A stretch of DNA of 64,000 nt from an uncultured Clostridia bacterium (GCA_946550725.1 CAMNQX010000002.1:62001-126000), one strand, 5' to 3'. Counted from the stretch's first letter, positions 9,530-18,012 are shown. The notes: generated by a model from the sequence alone, not told the origin. Made by a program: numbers and translations.

Positions 9530-9660
9530 GCGTGAGCATAGGCGCGCCGCCGGGGATGGACCGGAGCGAGGGCCGAATTGGTAAGGTGGCGTAGCCGCCG
9601 CGATTTGGCCCGAGACGGAGGGAAGCCACGGCGAGAAGCGCGCCCAATGCGAGCGTGACA
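9530..9660 (+). repeat. Structured dispersed repeat, copy 1 (between dut and maf)
   Basis: About 131 bp almost filling the dut-maf gap. The core of about 75 bp is shared nearly base for base with the copy at 48134-48261: GGATGGACCGGAGCGAGG, GGCCGAATTGGTAAGG, CGATTTGGCCCGAGACGG, AGGGAAGCC. The core can fold: GGGCC pairs with GGCCC around a GGTGGC-GTA-GCCGCC hairpin. The flanks form an outer stem, GGCGCGC with GCGCGCC, whose sequence differs from copy 2 yet still pairs. It ends just before the maf ribosome-binding site. It has no coding potential; the track ORFs across it are spurious. Confidence 0.85.
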
Positions 9661-9678
9661 GCAAAAGGAGGTTTCCCC

Positions 9679-10251
9679 ATGGACATCATTCTCGCCAGCG
9701 GCTCTCCCCGCCGCAAAGAGCTTTTGACCCAGCTGGGCCTTTCCTTCCAGGTGCTGGTCTCCGACGCGGACGAGACCGTGGATAAATCCCCGCCCCCCGC
9801 CGACCAGGTGGCCCTGATCTCCCGCCGCAAGGCGGAGGCGGTGGCCTACAAGGCAGGCCCGGACGCGCTGGTCATCGCCGCGGACACCATCGTGGCCCTG
9901 GACGGCCAGGTCATGGGCAAGCCCCACAGCCGGGAGGAGGCGTTCCAAATGCTCTCCCTCATTCAGGGCAAGACCCACCAGGTCTACACCGGCCTCACCC
10001 TCCAAAGGGGCCAACAGACCCAGACCCACGTAGAATGTACCGCCGTCACCTTCCGCCCCATGAGCTGGGCCGAGATCAAAGCCTATGTCGCCTCCGGCGA
10101 GCCCATGGACAAGGCGGGAGCCTACGGCATCCAGGGCCTGGGCGGCGTGTTTGTAGAGGGCATCCAGGGGGACTATTTCAACGTGATGGGCCTGCCCATC
10201 TGCCAGCTGGGCATGGCCTTGAAGTCCTTCGGCGTGGAGGTGATGGGCTGA
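9679..10251 (+). CDS. maf: Maf-family nucleotide pyrophosphatase
   Basis: A 190-residue Maf/YhdE-type nucleoside triphosphate pyrophosphatase (house-cleaning of dTTP/UTP or modified nucleotides, linked to septum control in Bacillus). ILASGSPRRKELL is the signature N-terminus, followed by DADETVD, SRRKAEAVA, ADTIVALDGQVMGKP and the C-terminal DKAGAYGIQGLGGVFVEGIQGDYFNVMGLP. Start ATG 9679 has AAAAGGAGG upstream; the track start at 9655 lies within the repeat. The mreC ATG follows 1 bp after its stop, the classical maf-mre arrangement, here without mreB. Confidence 0.94.
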   Translation: MDIILASGSPRRKELLTQLGLSFQVLVSDADETVDKSPPPADQVALISRRKAEAVAYKAGPDALVIAADTIVALDGQVMGKPHSREEAFQMLSLIQGKTHQVYTGLTLQRGQQTQTHVECTAVTFRPMSWAEIKAYVASGEPMDKAGAYGIQGLGGVFVEGIQGDYFNVMGLPICQLGMALKSFGVEVMG

Positions 10252-10252
10252 G

Positions 10253-11095
10253 ATGAAGAAGTTCTTTCAGAGCAGCGGAGGCCTGGTGGCCCTCATCGCC
10301 CTGCTGCTGGCGGCGCTGACGCTGGTGGTGTCCCTGTTCTTCACCGGCAGCGACCCCATCGCCAATCTGGTGGGGGTGATCGCCACTCCCTTCCGCAGCG
10401 CCGGAGCGAGCGTGGCCGACTGGTTCGAGCACTCGGTGGACCGCCGCTATCAGGCCGATCAGCTGGAGGACGAGGTGGAACGCCTGCGCCGGGAGCTGGC
10501 GGAGATGGAGGCCAACGCCCGGGAGGGCCAACAGGCCATCGAGGAGAACAAAAGCCTCCGGGAGCTGCTGGGCCTGCGGGAGAAGCGGCGGGACCTCACC
10601 GACTTTGAGTCCGCCTATATCACCGCCCACGCCCTGTCCAACTGGGAGTCGTCCTTCACCATCTCCAAGGGCACCCAGCACGGGGTGGAGGTCAACCAAT
10701 GCGTCATCGACGCCTACGGCAACCTGGTGGGTGTGATTTCCGATACCGGCCTCAACTGGGCCACCGTCACCACCCTGGTGGACACGGACCTGGACATGGG
10801 CGGCATGGTGGCCCGCACCGACGTCGCCGCCATTTTGGAGGGAGATTTCTCCCTCATGGAGCAGGGCCGTCTGAAGCTGTCCTATCTCCCCGAGGGCACC
10901 GAGCTGCTGGCGGGAGACGAGGTGGTCACCTCGGGCAAGGGCGGCGTCTACCCCTCCGGCATCGTGGTGGGCACGGTGGAGTCGGTACAGAACGACCCCT
11001 CCGGCATGACCAAATACGCCATCGTGGTCCCCAAGACTGACCTGGACGCCTTAAAGCAGGTGTTTGTCATCAAATCCTTTGATATCGTGGAGTGA
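10253..11095 (+). CDS. mreC: Rod shape-determining protein MreC
   Basis: A 280-residue bitopic protein of the elongasome. The short cytoplasmic N-terminus is followed by a transmembrane helix (GGLVALIALLLAALTLVVSLFF), a coiled coil (about residues 62-105, ADQLEDEVERLRRELAEMEAN) and the beta-rich MreC domain with TISKGTQHGVEVNQCVI and the C-terminal GEVV-type GDEVVTSGKGGVYPSGIVVG. GGAGGTGA lies inside the maf C-terminus, giving translational coupling. It lies next to mreD and PBP2, its interaction partners. Confidence 0.95.
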   Translation: MKKFFQSSGGLVALIALLLAALTLVVSLFFTGSDPIANLVGVIATPFRSAGASVADWFEHSVDRRYQADQLEDEVERLRRELAEMEANAREGQQAIEENKSLRELLGLREKRRDLTDFESAYITAHALSNWESSFTISKGTQHGVEVNQCVIDAYGNLVGVISDTGLNWATVTTLVDTDLDMGGMVARTDVAAILEGDFSLMEQGRLKLSYLPEGTELLAGDEVVTSGKGGVYPSGIVVGTVESVQNDPSGMTKYAIVVPKTDLDALKQVFVIKSFDIVE

Positions 11096-11104
11096 GCATC
11101 CCTT

Positions 11105-11623
11105 ATGCGCCGATCTGACGTTGGAAAATGGCTGTTATACGCTCTGGGCGTGCTGGTGGTGTGGATGGCGGAAACGCTGTTCCTCAACCGCCTGCCCATC
11201 CTGGGCGTGATCCCCGTGCTGCTGCCTCTGGCGGCGGTGGCGGTGGGCCTTTGGGAGAGCGCCCTGCCCGGGGCGGTCTTCGGGCTTTGCCTGGGCATTT
11301 TTGCCGACGCGGTGTACCCCGGCCTCCCCGGGGGCATGACGCTGGGGCTTTGCGTCATCGGCTGGCTCACCGGGGCCATGAGCCAGTACCGGGTGCGCCA
11401 GAGCCTGCCCGGCTACCTCATCTGCGCCGTGGCCGCCATGACCGCGCTGGAGGTCTTTCGGGTCCTGTCCGCCGCCCTGTCCCACCTGGGCGCCCTTTCC
11501 GACATCCTCTCCCTCGGGGGACGGGAGCTGGCCTGCAGCCTGCTGTACGCCATCCCCGTCTATCTTCTCTTCAAGCTCCTCCACCACCTTGTCACCAAGC
11601 CGGTACGGGGGGTGAGACTGTGA
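11105..11623 (+). CDS. mreD: Rod shape-determining protein MreD
   Basis: A 172-residue integral membrane protein with about five or six hydrophobic helices (LLYALGVLVVWMAETLFL, VIPVLLPLAAVAVGLW, AVFGLCLGIFADAVY). The GxxxGLxxD-like GLCLGIFAD pattern is typical of MreD. It bridges MreC and PBP2 in lateral wall synthesis. It starts 9 bp after mreC and overlaps the PBP2 GTG start by four bases. Confidence 0.9.
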   Translation: MRRSDVGKWLLYALGVLVVWMAETLFLNRLPILGVIPVLLPLAAVAVGLWESALPGAVFGLCLGIFADAVYPGLPGGMTLGLCVIGWLTGAMSQYRVRQSLPGYLICAVAAMTALEVFRVLSAALSHLGALSDILSLGGRELACSLLYAIPVYLLFKLLHHLVTKPVRGVRL

Positions 11624-13650
11624 AGCGGCGCACCCTGTCCCTCCGCCTGGGGGTCCTGGTCATCCTGTTGGCGGTTTTGATGGCGGCCTTTTTCGGCATT
11701 TTGTGGGACCTGCAGCTCAACCGTCGGGACTACTACACCCAACGGCTCACAAAGCCCGTGGGCACCGTGGAGACCGTCCCCGCCGCCCGGGGCGAGCTGA
11801 CCGACCGCTACGGCCGCAGTCTGGTCACCAACCAGGTGGTGTATCAAGTCACCCTCAACACCAATCTCATGGGCGAGCAGCAGAACGACATTCTCCTGGA
11901 GCTGGTCCGCGTGGCCCAGGAACACGACGTGTCCTGGCCGGACACCCTCCCCCTGACCACGGAGGACCCCTGCTTCTTCAACATCGGCAGCGTGTCCGAG
12001 ACCAACCGCAAAAACTACGTCAAGCTTTCCAAGGAGTTGGGCTGGAAGGAGACCAAAGGCCCCGGCCTTCTGGCGGAGCTGCGGCAGTTCTACGGCGTGG
12101 ACGAGGCCGTCTCCGACGCCGACGCCCGGCTGGTGGTGGGCATCCGCTACGAGCTGTCCCTCCGGGCCAAGGAGCTGATCTGGTCGGGGTACGTCTTCGC
12201 CTCCGGCGTGGACATGGACTTCATCTCCGCCGTGCGGGAGCGTTCCCTGGCGGGGGTGGTCATCTCCCCGGTGACCACCCGGAAGTACTCCACCACCTAC
12301 GCCGCCCATATCCTGGGCCGCACCGGCCCCATGGACCGGAACGAGTGGAAGATCTATAAGGAACAGGGCTACGCCATGAACGAGACCGTGGGCAAGGACG
12401 GCGTGGAGCGGGCCTTCGAGTCCCTGCTCCGGGGGCAGGCGGGCAAGCAGCTGGTGGAGCGCAACGCCAAGGGCAAAATCGTCTCCCACTCCTGGACGGA
12501 GGAGCCTGCCCCCGGCGCCAACGTGGCCCTCACCATCGACCTCCCCCTTCAGCAGAAGGTGGAGGACACCCTGGCCGCCAAACTGCCCACCCTCACCGAC
12601 GAGGGCGCGGGCGGCGGCGCGGCGGTGATGATCGACGTGCACAACGGCGACGTGCTGGCCATGGCCTCCTACCCCACCTATGACCTGTCCACCATCTACC
12701 AGGACACGGAGCTTTACAAGGCCACGGCTACCGACCCTCTGGAGCCGTTCCTCAACCGGGCCACCGACGGCCGCTACGCCCCCGGCTCCACCTTCAAGCC
12801 CCTGGTGGCCACCGCCGCCCTGCAGGAGGGGATCATCACCCCCACCACCAAAATACAGGACACCGGCGTATACCGCTACTACTCCTCCCCCCAGCCCGCC
12901 TGCTGGCTGTGGCGGCAGTCCCGGGCCACCCACGGCTGGGTGAACGTTTCCAAGGCCATCGAGGTCTCCTGCAACGTGTTTTTCTACGAGGTGGGGCGGC
13001 TCACCGGCATCCGCACCATCGACGACTACGCCGCCAAATTCGGTCTGGGCCAGCCCACGGGCATTGAGCTGCCCGAAAAGGTGGGCACGGTGGCAGGTCC
13101 CGACTACACCGCCTCCATCGGCCAGATCTGGTACGAGGGCAACGTCATGTCCGCCGCCATTGGCCAGGAGAACAACCAGTTCACCCCCCTCCAGATGGCC
13201 AACTACACCGCCACCCTGGCCAACGGCGGCACCCACTATGCCGCCCATCTGCTGAAGAGCGTGAAGTCCAACGACTACTCCGAGACCTTGGAGACCTACC
13301 AGCCAAAGGTACTGGATCAGATCGACATCGACCCGGAAAATCTCGCCGCCATCCACAAGGGAATGATCGACCTGACCACCACCGGCTCCCTGCGGGGCTA
13401 CTTCCGCGATCTGGACTTCACCGTGGCCGCCAAGACCGGCTCGGTGCAGGTGGCGGGGCAGGACACCTCCAACGCCACCTTTATCTGCTTCGCTCCCGCC
13501 GACGACCCCCAGGTCGCCCTGGCCATCGTGGCCCAGAAGGGCGGCTCCGGCTCCGGGCTGGCCGGGCTGGCCGCGGACATTCTGGACTATTATTTCAACG
13601 CTCAAAACAGTTTTACCACCGCCACTGAGGAAAACACCCTCCTTCGGTGA
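11620..13650 (+). CDS. mrdA: Class B penicillin-binding protein 2 (elongasome transpeptidase)
   Basis: A transpeptidase that cross-links peptidoglycan during elongation. The track frame starts at 11128, inside mreD. The real start is GTG 11620 in GTGA, overlapping the mreD stop, giving 676 residues. It has an N-terminal transmembrane segment (LGVLVILLAVLMAAFFGILW), a dimerisation domain, then the penicillin-binding domain with SxxK PGSTFKP (Ser near 390), SxN SCN (near 449) and KTG AAKTGS (near 605). All three motifs are intact. The context of mreC and mreD supports PBP2 rather than the septal PBP3/SpoVD group. Confidence 0.94.
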   Translation: MKRRTLSLRLGVLVILLAVLMAAFFGILWDLQLNRRDYYTQRLTKPVGTVETVPAARGELTDRYGRSLVTNQVVYQVTLNTNLMGEQQNDILLELVRVAQEHDVSWPDTLPLTTEDPCFFNIGSVSETNRKNYVKLSKELGWKETKGPGLLAELRQFYGVDEAVSDADARLVVGIRYELSLRAKELIWSGYVFASGVDMDFISAVRERSLAGVVISPVTTRKYSTTYAAHILGRTGPMDRNEWKIYKEQGYAMNETVGKDGVERAFESLLRGQAGKQLVERNAKGKIVSHSWTEEPAPGANVALTIDLPLQQKVEDTLAAKLPTLTDEGAGGGAAVMIDVHNGDVLAMASYPTYDLSTIYQDTELYKATATDPLEPFLNRATDGRYAPGSTFKPLVATAALQEGIITPTTKIQDTGVYRYYSSPQPACWLWRQSRATHGWVNVSKAIEVSCNVFFYEVGRLTGIRTIDDYAAKFGLGQPTGIELPEKVGTVAGPDYTASIGQIWYEGNVMSAAIGQENNQFTPLQMANYTATLANGGTHYAAHLLKSVKSNDYSETLETYQPKVLDQIDIDPENLAAIHKGMIDLTTTGSLRGYFRDLDFTVAAKTGSVQVAGQDTSNATFICFAPADDPQVALAIVAQKGGSGSGLAGLAADILDYYFNAQNSFTTATEENTLLR

Positions 13651-13680
13651 CGCGGTCATCATAGTTTACGAGGTGAACCC

Positions 13681-15534
13681 ATGGAAGAGATGAGAGAAGC
13701 GTTCGACCCGAGTTTGTTCCACCCCTGGGACAGCAAATGCAAATCCCCCTTCGGCGCGGTGGCCGCCGGGGAGACCGTCACCCTGTCGGTCTACCCACCC
13801 CGCAGCCTGGGCTTTGTTCAGGCCAGCGTCACCTTCCGCTTCGAGCAGCAGGAGAACCGGGTGGAGACCTACCCCCTCATTTGGCAGGACACCGCCCTGG
13901 GCGTGGACACCTTTTCCGCCGTCATCCCCATCCCCGCGGACTACCAGGGCCTGATCTGGTACTCCTTCCGGCTGGATTTCTCCACGCCCCCCTACCTGAA
14001 GCTGTCCCAGGAGTATCAGCTCACCGTCTACGACGGCTCCGAAGCCGTCCCAGCCTGGTTCGGCGATGGGATGTGCTACCAGATCTTCCCTGACCGCTTC
14101 TGCCGTCTGGGCCTTCCCAAGGAGCTTGGCCCCGGCGACCGCTGGGTCCATGAGAACTGGGCCGACCACCCCGTGTGGCGGCCCGACGAAAACGGCGAGA
14201 TCACCAATCGGGACTTCTTCGGCGGCTCCCTGGCCGGCGTGGAGAGCAAGCTGGACTATTTGGCGGACCTGGGGGTGGAGACCATCTACTTCTGCCCCAT
14301 TTTTGAGGCCATGGAGAACCACCGCTACGGCACTGCCGACTATGAAAAGATCGACCCCATGCTGGGCAGCGGGGAGGACTTTGAGCGCCTGTGCAAAAAG
14401 GCCCACGCCCGCGGCATCCGCATCATTCTGGACGGGGTGTTCAACCACGCGGGATGGGCCAGCAAATACTTTAACGCCACCGGAATCTACGGCGAGGGCG
14501 GCGCTGCCCGGGACGAGAACTCCCCCTACCACGACTGGTTCCTGTGGGACCACTGGCCGGACAGCTACAAGTCCTGGTGGGGCTTCAAGACCCTCCCCGA
14601 CTTCAACAAGACCAATCCCGACTTTCTCAACTTCCTGTGCGGCGAGAACGGGGTCATCCGCTCCTGGCTGCGCCGGGGGGCGGACGGCTGGCGGCTGGAC
14701 GTGGCCGACGAGCTGCCCGACGAGATGGTCCACGCTCTCCATGAGGCCGCCCGGGCCGAAAAAAAGGACGGCCTTATCATCGGCGAGGTATGGGAGGACG
14801 GCTCCATTAAAATGGCCTACGATGTGCGCCGCAAGCATATCTGGGGCGGCCACTGCGACGGGTTGATGAACTACCCCCTGCGCAACGCCCTCATCTCCTT
14901 CCTGCTGGGCGGCACCGCCCGGCAGTTCATGCTGGACATGGAGACCCTGCGGGAGCACTATCCCCCCTTCGCCTTCCACAACGCCATGAACGCCCTGGGC
15001 ACCCACGACACCCTGCGCATCCTCACCTTCCTGGGCACAGGCTCCGACCACCGGGGGGACTGGAGCCGGGAGCAGCGGGCCGACTATGTGATGACGGAGG
15101 AGGAGCTGCAGAGGGGCCTGTGGCGGCTGAAGATGGGCTTCACCCTTCTGTTTGCCTTCCCCGGCGCGCCCACGGTGTACTACGGGGACGAAGCAGGGGT
15201 CACCGGCTTTGAGGACCCCTTCAACCGCAAGACCTTCCCCTGGGGCGACGAGAACAAGGACCTGCAGGCCTTTGTGGCCAAGCTGGGCCGCCTGCGCAAG
15301 ACCACCCCCGCCCTGCGCCGGGGGGATATCGCCTATTTGGCCGCGGACAAGAGCCTGCTGGCCTTTTCCCGCACCCTGGATGGGGAGACGGTCATCGCCG
15401 CCGCCAACCGGGGGGAAAAGTCCGCCATGCTGGACCTGCCCTTCCCTGCCGTGGACGCCCTCACCGGGGACCGCTTCCACGTCCGGGCCTCCATCCCGGC
15501 CCAGCGGGCGGTTTTGCTCCAAAAGGCCCCGTGA
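13681..15534 (+). CDS. GH13 alpha-glucosidase/neopullulanase-type enzyme
   Basis: 617 residues without signal peptide, so cytoplasmic. The N-terminal beta-sandwich (about 1-125) resembles the CBM34-like domain of cyclomaltodextrinases. The (beta/alpha)8 barrel follows with GH13 regions: DGVFNHAG (I), GWRLDVADEL with the nucleophile Asp (II), IIGEVWED with the acid/base Glu (III) and NALGTHDTLR (IV; Thr replaces the common Asn in NHD). A small C-terminal beta domain closes it. It probably hydrolyses maltodextrins or cyclodextrins taken up by the cell. GAGGTGAACCC precedes the ATG; the RluA gene overlaps its stop in GTGA. Confidence 0.9.
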   Translation: MEEMREAFDPSLFHPWDSKCKSPFGAVAAGETVTLSVYPPRSLGFVQASVTFRFEQQENRVETYPLIWQDTALGVDTFSAVIPIPADYQGLIWYSFRLDFSTPPYLKLSQEYQLTVYDGSEAVPAWFGDGMCYQIFPDRFCRLGLPKELGPGDRWVHENWADHPVWRPDENGEITNRDFFGGSLAGVESKLDYLADLGVETIYFCPIFEAMENHRYGTADYEKIDPMLGSGEDFERLCKKAHARGIRIILDGVFNHAGWASKYFNATGIYGEGGAARDENSPYHDWFLWDHWPDSYKSWWGFKTLPDFNKTNPDFLNFLCGENGVIRSWLRRGADGWRLDVADELPDEMVHALHEAARAEKKDGLIIGEVWEDGSIKMAYDVRRKHIWGGHCDGLMNYPLRNALISFLLGGTARQFMLDMETLREHYPPFAFHNAMNALGTHDTLRILTFLGTGSDHRGDWSREQRADYVMTEEELQRGLWRLKMGFTLLFAFPGAPTVYYGDEAGVTGFEDPFNRKTFPWGDENKDLQAFVAKLGRLRKTTPALRRGDIAYLAADKSLLAFSRTLDGETVIAAANRGEKSAMLDLPFPAVDALTGDRFHVRASIPAQRAVLLQKAP

Positions 15535-16433
15535 GCCGCCGGTTGACCCACATTGTTACACCAGAAGAGGACGGTATCCGGGTGGATACCGTCCTTCGCC
15601 GTGCCCTAGGGCTGACCGGCTCGGTGATCCGGCGGGTCAAATGGCTCGACGACGGCATTTTGCTGGACGGGCAAAAGACCTTCCCCAACGTCCTGGTGGC
15701 CGCGGGACAGGTGCTGGACGTGGCGGTGGACGACCCCGAACGCAGGGCCAACATCCTCCCCGCCCCCGGCCCATTGGACATTGTCTTTGAGGACGACCAC
15801 CTTGTGGTGCTGAACAAGCAGGCAGGCGTGCTGGTCCACCCCGTGGTCCCGGAACAGACTGACACCCTGGGCAACTTCCTGCTTTGGCACTACCAGACCA
15901 CCGGACAGGCCGGAACGCTCTTTCACCCGGTCCACCGCCTGGATCGCGGCACCACCGGCCTGCTGGTGGCGGCCAAACACCCCAGCGCCCAGACCGCCCT
16001 GAAAAACCAGCTCCACACCGACGCCTTCCGCCGGGCGTACCTGGCCGTCACAGTGGGTACGCCCACGCCGTTGGAGGGGACCGTCGACGCTCCCATCGCC
16101 CACGCCCCTGACTCCCCCATCGCCCACCGCATTGACCCGGACGGCCTGCGGGCGGTCACCCATTACCGGACCCTCCGGGCCGGGCCGCTGTCCCTGGTGT
16201 CCCTGCGGCTGGACACCGGCCGCACCCACCAGATCCGGGTCCACATGGCCCATATCGGCTGTCCCCTCCTGGGGGATTTTCTCTACGGGACAGAGGATGA
16301 GCGCATTTCCCGCCCCGCCCTTCACTCCCATCAGCTCACCTTTTCCCATCCCGTCACCGGGGAAGTCCTCTCCTTTACGCAGGAATTGCCCCCGGACATG
16401 GCGAAACTGCTGAACGAAAAATTCCCACCTTGA
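15531..16433 (+). CDS. RluA-family pseudouridine synthase
   Basis: A 300-residue rRNA/tRNA uridine isomerase. An S4-like N-terminal segment (DGIRVDTVLRRALGLTGSVIRRVKWLDDGILLDG) precedes the catalytic domain with HRLDRGTTGLLVAAK, which carries the catalytic Asp of motif II. RTHQIRVHMAHIGCPLLGDFLYG is the conserved C-terminal motif. The GTG start overlaps the GH13 stop by four bases. Whether it acts on 23S rRNA (RluD/RluC) or tRNA cannot be said. Its stop codon overlaps the -35 box of the tRNA-Ser promoter. Confidence 0.93.
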   Translation: MSRRLTHIVTPEEDGIRVDTVLRRALGLTGSVIRRVKWLDDGILLDGQKTFPNVLVAAGQVLDVAVDDPERRANILPAPGPLDIVFEDDHLVVLNKQAGVLVHPVVPEQTDTLGNFLLWHYQTTGQAGTLFHPVHRLDRGTTGLLVAAKHPSAQTALKNQLHTDAFRRAYLAVTVGTPTPLEGTVDAPIAHAPDSPIAHRIDPDGLRAVTHYRTLRAGPLSLVSLRLDTGRTHQIRVHMAHIGCPLLGDFLYGTEDERISRPALHSHQLTFSHPVTGEVLSFTQELPPDMAKLLNEKFPP

Positions 16434-16458
16434 CAGCCCCGCAAAGTTATGCTAGAAT
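16430..16458 (+). promoter_or_regulatory. Promoter of the tRNA-Ser pair
   Basis: Consensus TTGACA, 17-nt spacer, TAGAAT. The tRNA begins 27 nt after the -10 box. The -35 box includes the rluA-like gene's stop codon. Confidence 0.85.
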
Positions 16459-16484
16459 ACTTGCTGTATCTGGGCGGCCAACTT

Positions 16485-16571
16485 GGAGAGGTGTCCGAGT
16501 GGTTTAAGGAGCTGGTCTTGAAAACCAGTGACTCGAAAGAGCCGTGGGTTCGAATCCCACCCTCTCCGCCA
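16485..16571 (+). tRNA. tRNA-Ser (anticodon UGA)
   Basis: Acceptor GGAGAGG/CCTCTCC with encoded CCA, a long variable arm as in class II tRNAs, anticodon loop CTTGAAA (TGA) and T arm GTGGGTTCGAATCCCAC. Confidence 0.96.
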
Positions 16572-16600
16572 AACAATTTTATGTGTTTCGCCATCGGCTT

Positions 16601-16692
16601 GCAGAAGTACCCAAGAGGCCGAAGGGGCTCCCCTGCTAAGGGAGTAGGCGGGTAATCCCCGCGCGAGAGTTCAAATCTCTCCTTCTGCGCCA
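16601..16692 (+). tRNA. tRNA-Ser (anticodon GCU), prophage target
   Basis: Acceptor GCAGAAG/CTTCTGC with encoded CCA, a long variable arm and anticodon loop CTGCTAA (GCT). Its 3' 27 bases are the attachment core and are repeated at 47885-47911. The gene is intact at this junction. Confidence 0.96.
16666..16692 (+). repeat. attL core
   Basis: AGAGTTCAAATCTCTCCTTC plus TGCGCCA, the last 27 bases of tRNA-Ser(GCU), is identical to attR at 47885. It covers the T-arm 3' side and acceptor. Confidence 0.95.
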
Positions 16693-16696
16693 AAAA

Positions 16697-16743
16697 GAAA
16701 CCCCTTGCAAACGCTAGAAATCCTAGTGATTGCAAGGGGTTTC
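16697..16743. terminator. Bidirectional terminator at the prophage left end
   Basis: A 14-bp perfect stem GAAACCCCTTGCAA/TTGCAAGGGGTTTC is followed by T-rich sequence in both directions. It ends tRNA-Ser transcription and stops the leftward late operon from running antisense into the tRNAs. Confidence 0.85.
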
Positions 16744-16787
16744 TTCTTGTTTGACATGACGGTTACATACGCTTAAATGTGGTCAAT

Positions 16788-16819
16788 TACGACTATTTAT
16801 GTCGTAAAAATGTCGTAAA
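16788..16819. promoter_or_regulatory. Putative integrase arm-type sites, left arm
   Basis: Two direct copies of TGTCGTAAA start 11 bp apart (16800, 16811), and an inverted partial copy ATTACGAC lies just before. The same doublet with the same 11-bp phase occurs at the right end (47831, 47842). Confidence 0.65.
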
Positions 16820-17579
16820 ATCGCCCCCGTAGCTTGTCCACCATGGCGGCGGTCACCAGGTCCCGGTCGGTGAGGCGGAGCTTTCCCGTGCCGTCCCCGG
16901 TGATGATCCCCTCGGCCATCAGGCGTTCCACCACCGGCTGCGCCCATGCGGGCAGCTCGGCCAGGTTGGTGTATACCTTGTCCTCCAATCCACGGATGGC
17001 CTTGCAAAGGGCCTCGTCCAGCGGCTTTACCGCCTCGTTGACCTTCTCCTCCACAGCGGCGTCCACCAGGGCCTTGATCTCCTTCTCGCTCATTTCGTCC
17101 ATCTCCTTCACGCTCTCATAGTCCGGCCGCGCCACGGCCATGATGACGTTCCACCTGCGGTTGCGGCGCATTACCGCCCCGCCGTTGTCGTCGCTGGTCA
17201 CCGATGTGTTCCCCTCGATAGCCACGATCCCCGTACTCGTCCGTTTCTCCACAATGCCCACGTGGTCAGTGTAGGGGTCCTCGTCGAACTGGTAAAACAC
17301 CACGTCGCTGGGCCTGGCCTCCTTCGCGGGCACCAGCCGCCCCTTGGCCTTAAACCAGTTCATCAGAGTGGTGCAGCCCCCCGTTTTCCGCAGAAGGCCG
17401 AGACACCCCGCCATGTAAAACACCCAGCACACGAAGGCGCAGCACCAGGGGTACGAGGCCCCGGACACCTCCCGGCCATAGAACCACTTGTTGTACTTTA
17501 CCTTGTTGCTGCCGGGGGGATATTCCGTCACGCCGATCTCCCTCCGGGCAACGTCCAGCACCCGTTCAGCCGCCGTCAT
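16797..17579 (-). CDS. Phage endolysin, CHAP-type amidase with SLH-like C-terminal domain
   Basis: A 260-residue lysin that cleaves host peptidoglycan at the end of infection. The CHAP/NlpC-P60-like catalytic domain (about 1-150) has the active Cys in YPWCCAFVCW and the His in DHVGIVEK, with an Asn/Asp-type third residue in AIEGNTS. A charged helical linker follows (SEKEIKALVDAAVEEKVNEAVKPL). The C-terminal LPAWAQPVVERLMAEGIITGDGTG resembles half of an S-layer-homology repeat and may bind the wall. The start is ATG 17579 behind AAGGAGG, inside the holin's 3' end. Its last codons overlap the left integrase arm sites. Confidence 0.88.
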   Translation of the reverse strand: MTAAERVLDVARREIGVTEYPPGSNKVKYNKWFYGREVSGASYPWCCAFVCWVFYMAGCLGLLRKTGGCTTLMNWFKAKGRLVPAKEARPSDVVFYQFDEDPYTDHVGIVEKRTSTGIVAIEGNTSVTSDDNGGAVMRRNRRWNVIMAVARPDYESVKEMDEMSEKEIKALVDAAVEEKVNEAVKPLDEALCKAIRGLEDKVYTNLAELPAWAQPVVERLMAEGIITGDGTGKLRLTDRDLVTAAMVDKLRGRFYDIFTT

Positions 17580-18012
17580 GGCCCCCGCCTCCTTCATCTC
17601 CCTTGTCCCGCAAGGCCTCCAAGGCGTTTTTCAGGAACTTGGGGAAAGGCACGCCCATGAGCCCGATGTTTTCCAGCAGAGACAGTCCCTCGTTGCCGAT
17701 GAAGAAAATACATACCGCCGTGCGGACGTATTGAATGCCCATAGCGGTGTCCAGCATGTTCGCCACCCACACCAGCACGAGCACTACCATCTTGCGGCAC
17801 AGGCCCTTAAAACTGGCCTTGGAATCCAGCGCCCCGGTGTCTGACTTGTTGCTTTTCTTCCACACGGCGGCCACCAGCCACCCGGTGAGGCAGTCCGCGG
17901 CCATCAGGCCGATCAGCACCTGCAGCGACACGTCCCATCCCCCCAGCGCGTTAGTTACGATGCTGGCGACGGTCGCCACCGCCGCCAGGATCATGTTTTT
18001 CATGTGGTCCAT
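17566..18012 (-). CDS. Phage holin (TcdE/phage holin 4-like)
   Basis: A 148-residue small membrane protein with three to four hydrophobic segments (ILAAVATVASIVTNAL, LQVLIGLMAADCLTGWLVAAVW, MVVLVLVWVANML, AVCIFFIGNEGLSLLENIGLMG). The last segment is the recognisable TcdE/Cph1-type holin core. The C-terminus is charged and Gly-rich. It forms the membrane lesions that release the endolysin, with which it overlaps by 14 bp. AAGGAGAG precedes the ATG. Confidence 0.9.
   Translation of the reverse strand: MDHMKNMILAAVATVASIVTNALGGWDVSLQVLIGLMAADCLTGWLVAAVWKKSNKSDTGALDSKASFKGLCRKMVVLVLVWVANMLDTAMGIQYVRTAVCIFFIGNEGLSLLENIGLMGVPFPKFLKNALEALRDKGDEGGGGHDGG

Noticed and set aside
11128-11619. N-terminal extension of the PBP2 frame (track start 11128)
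   Set aside because: It runs through mreD out of frame and encodes Pro/Gly/Arg-rich shadow sequence. GTG 11620 overlaps the mreD stop and starts just before the membrane anchor.
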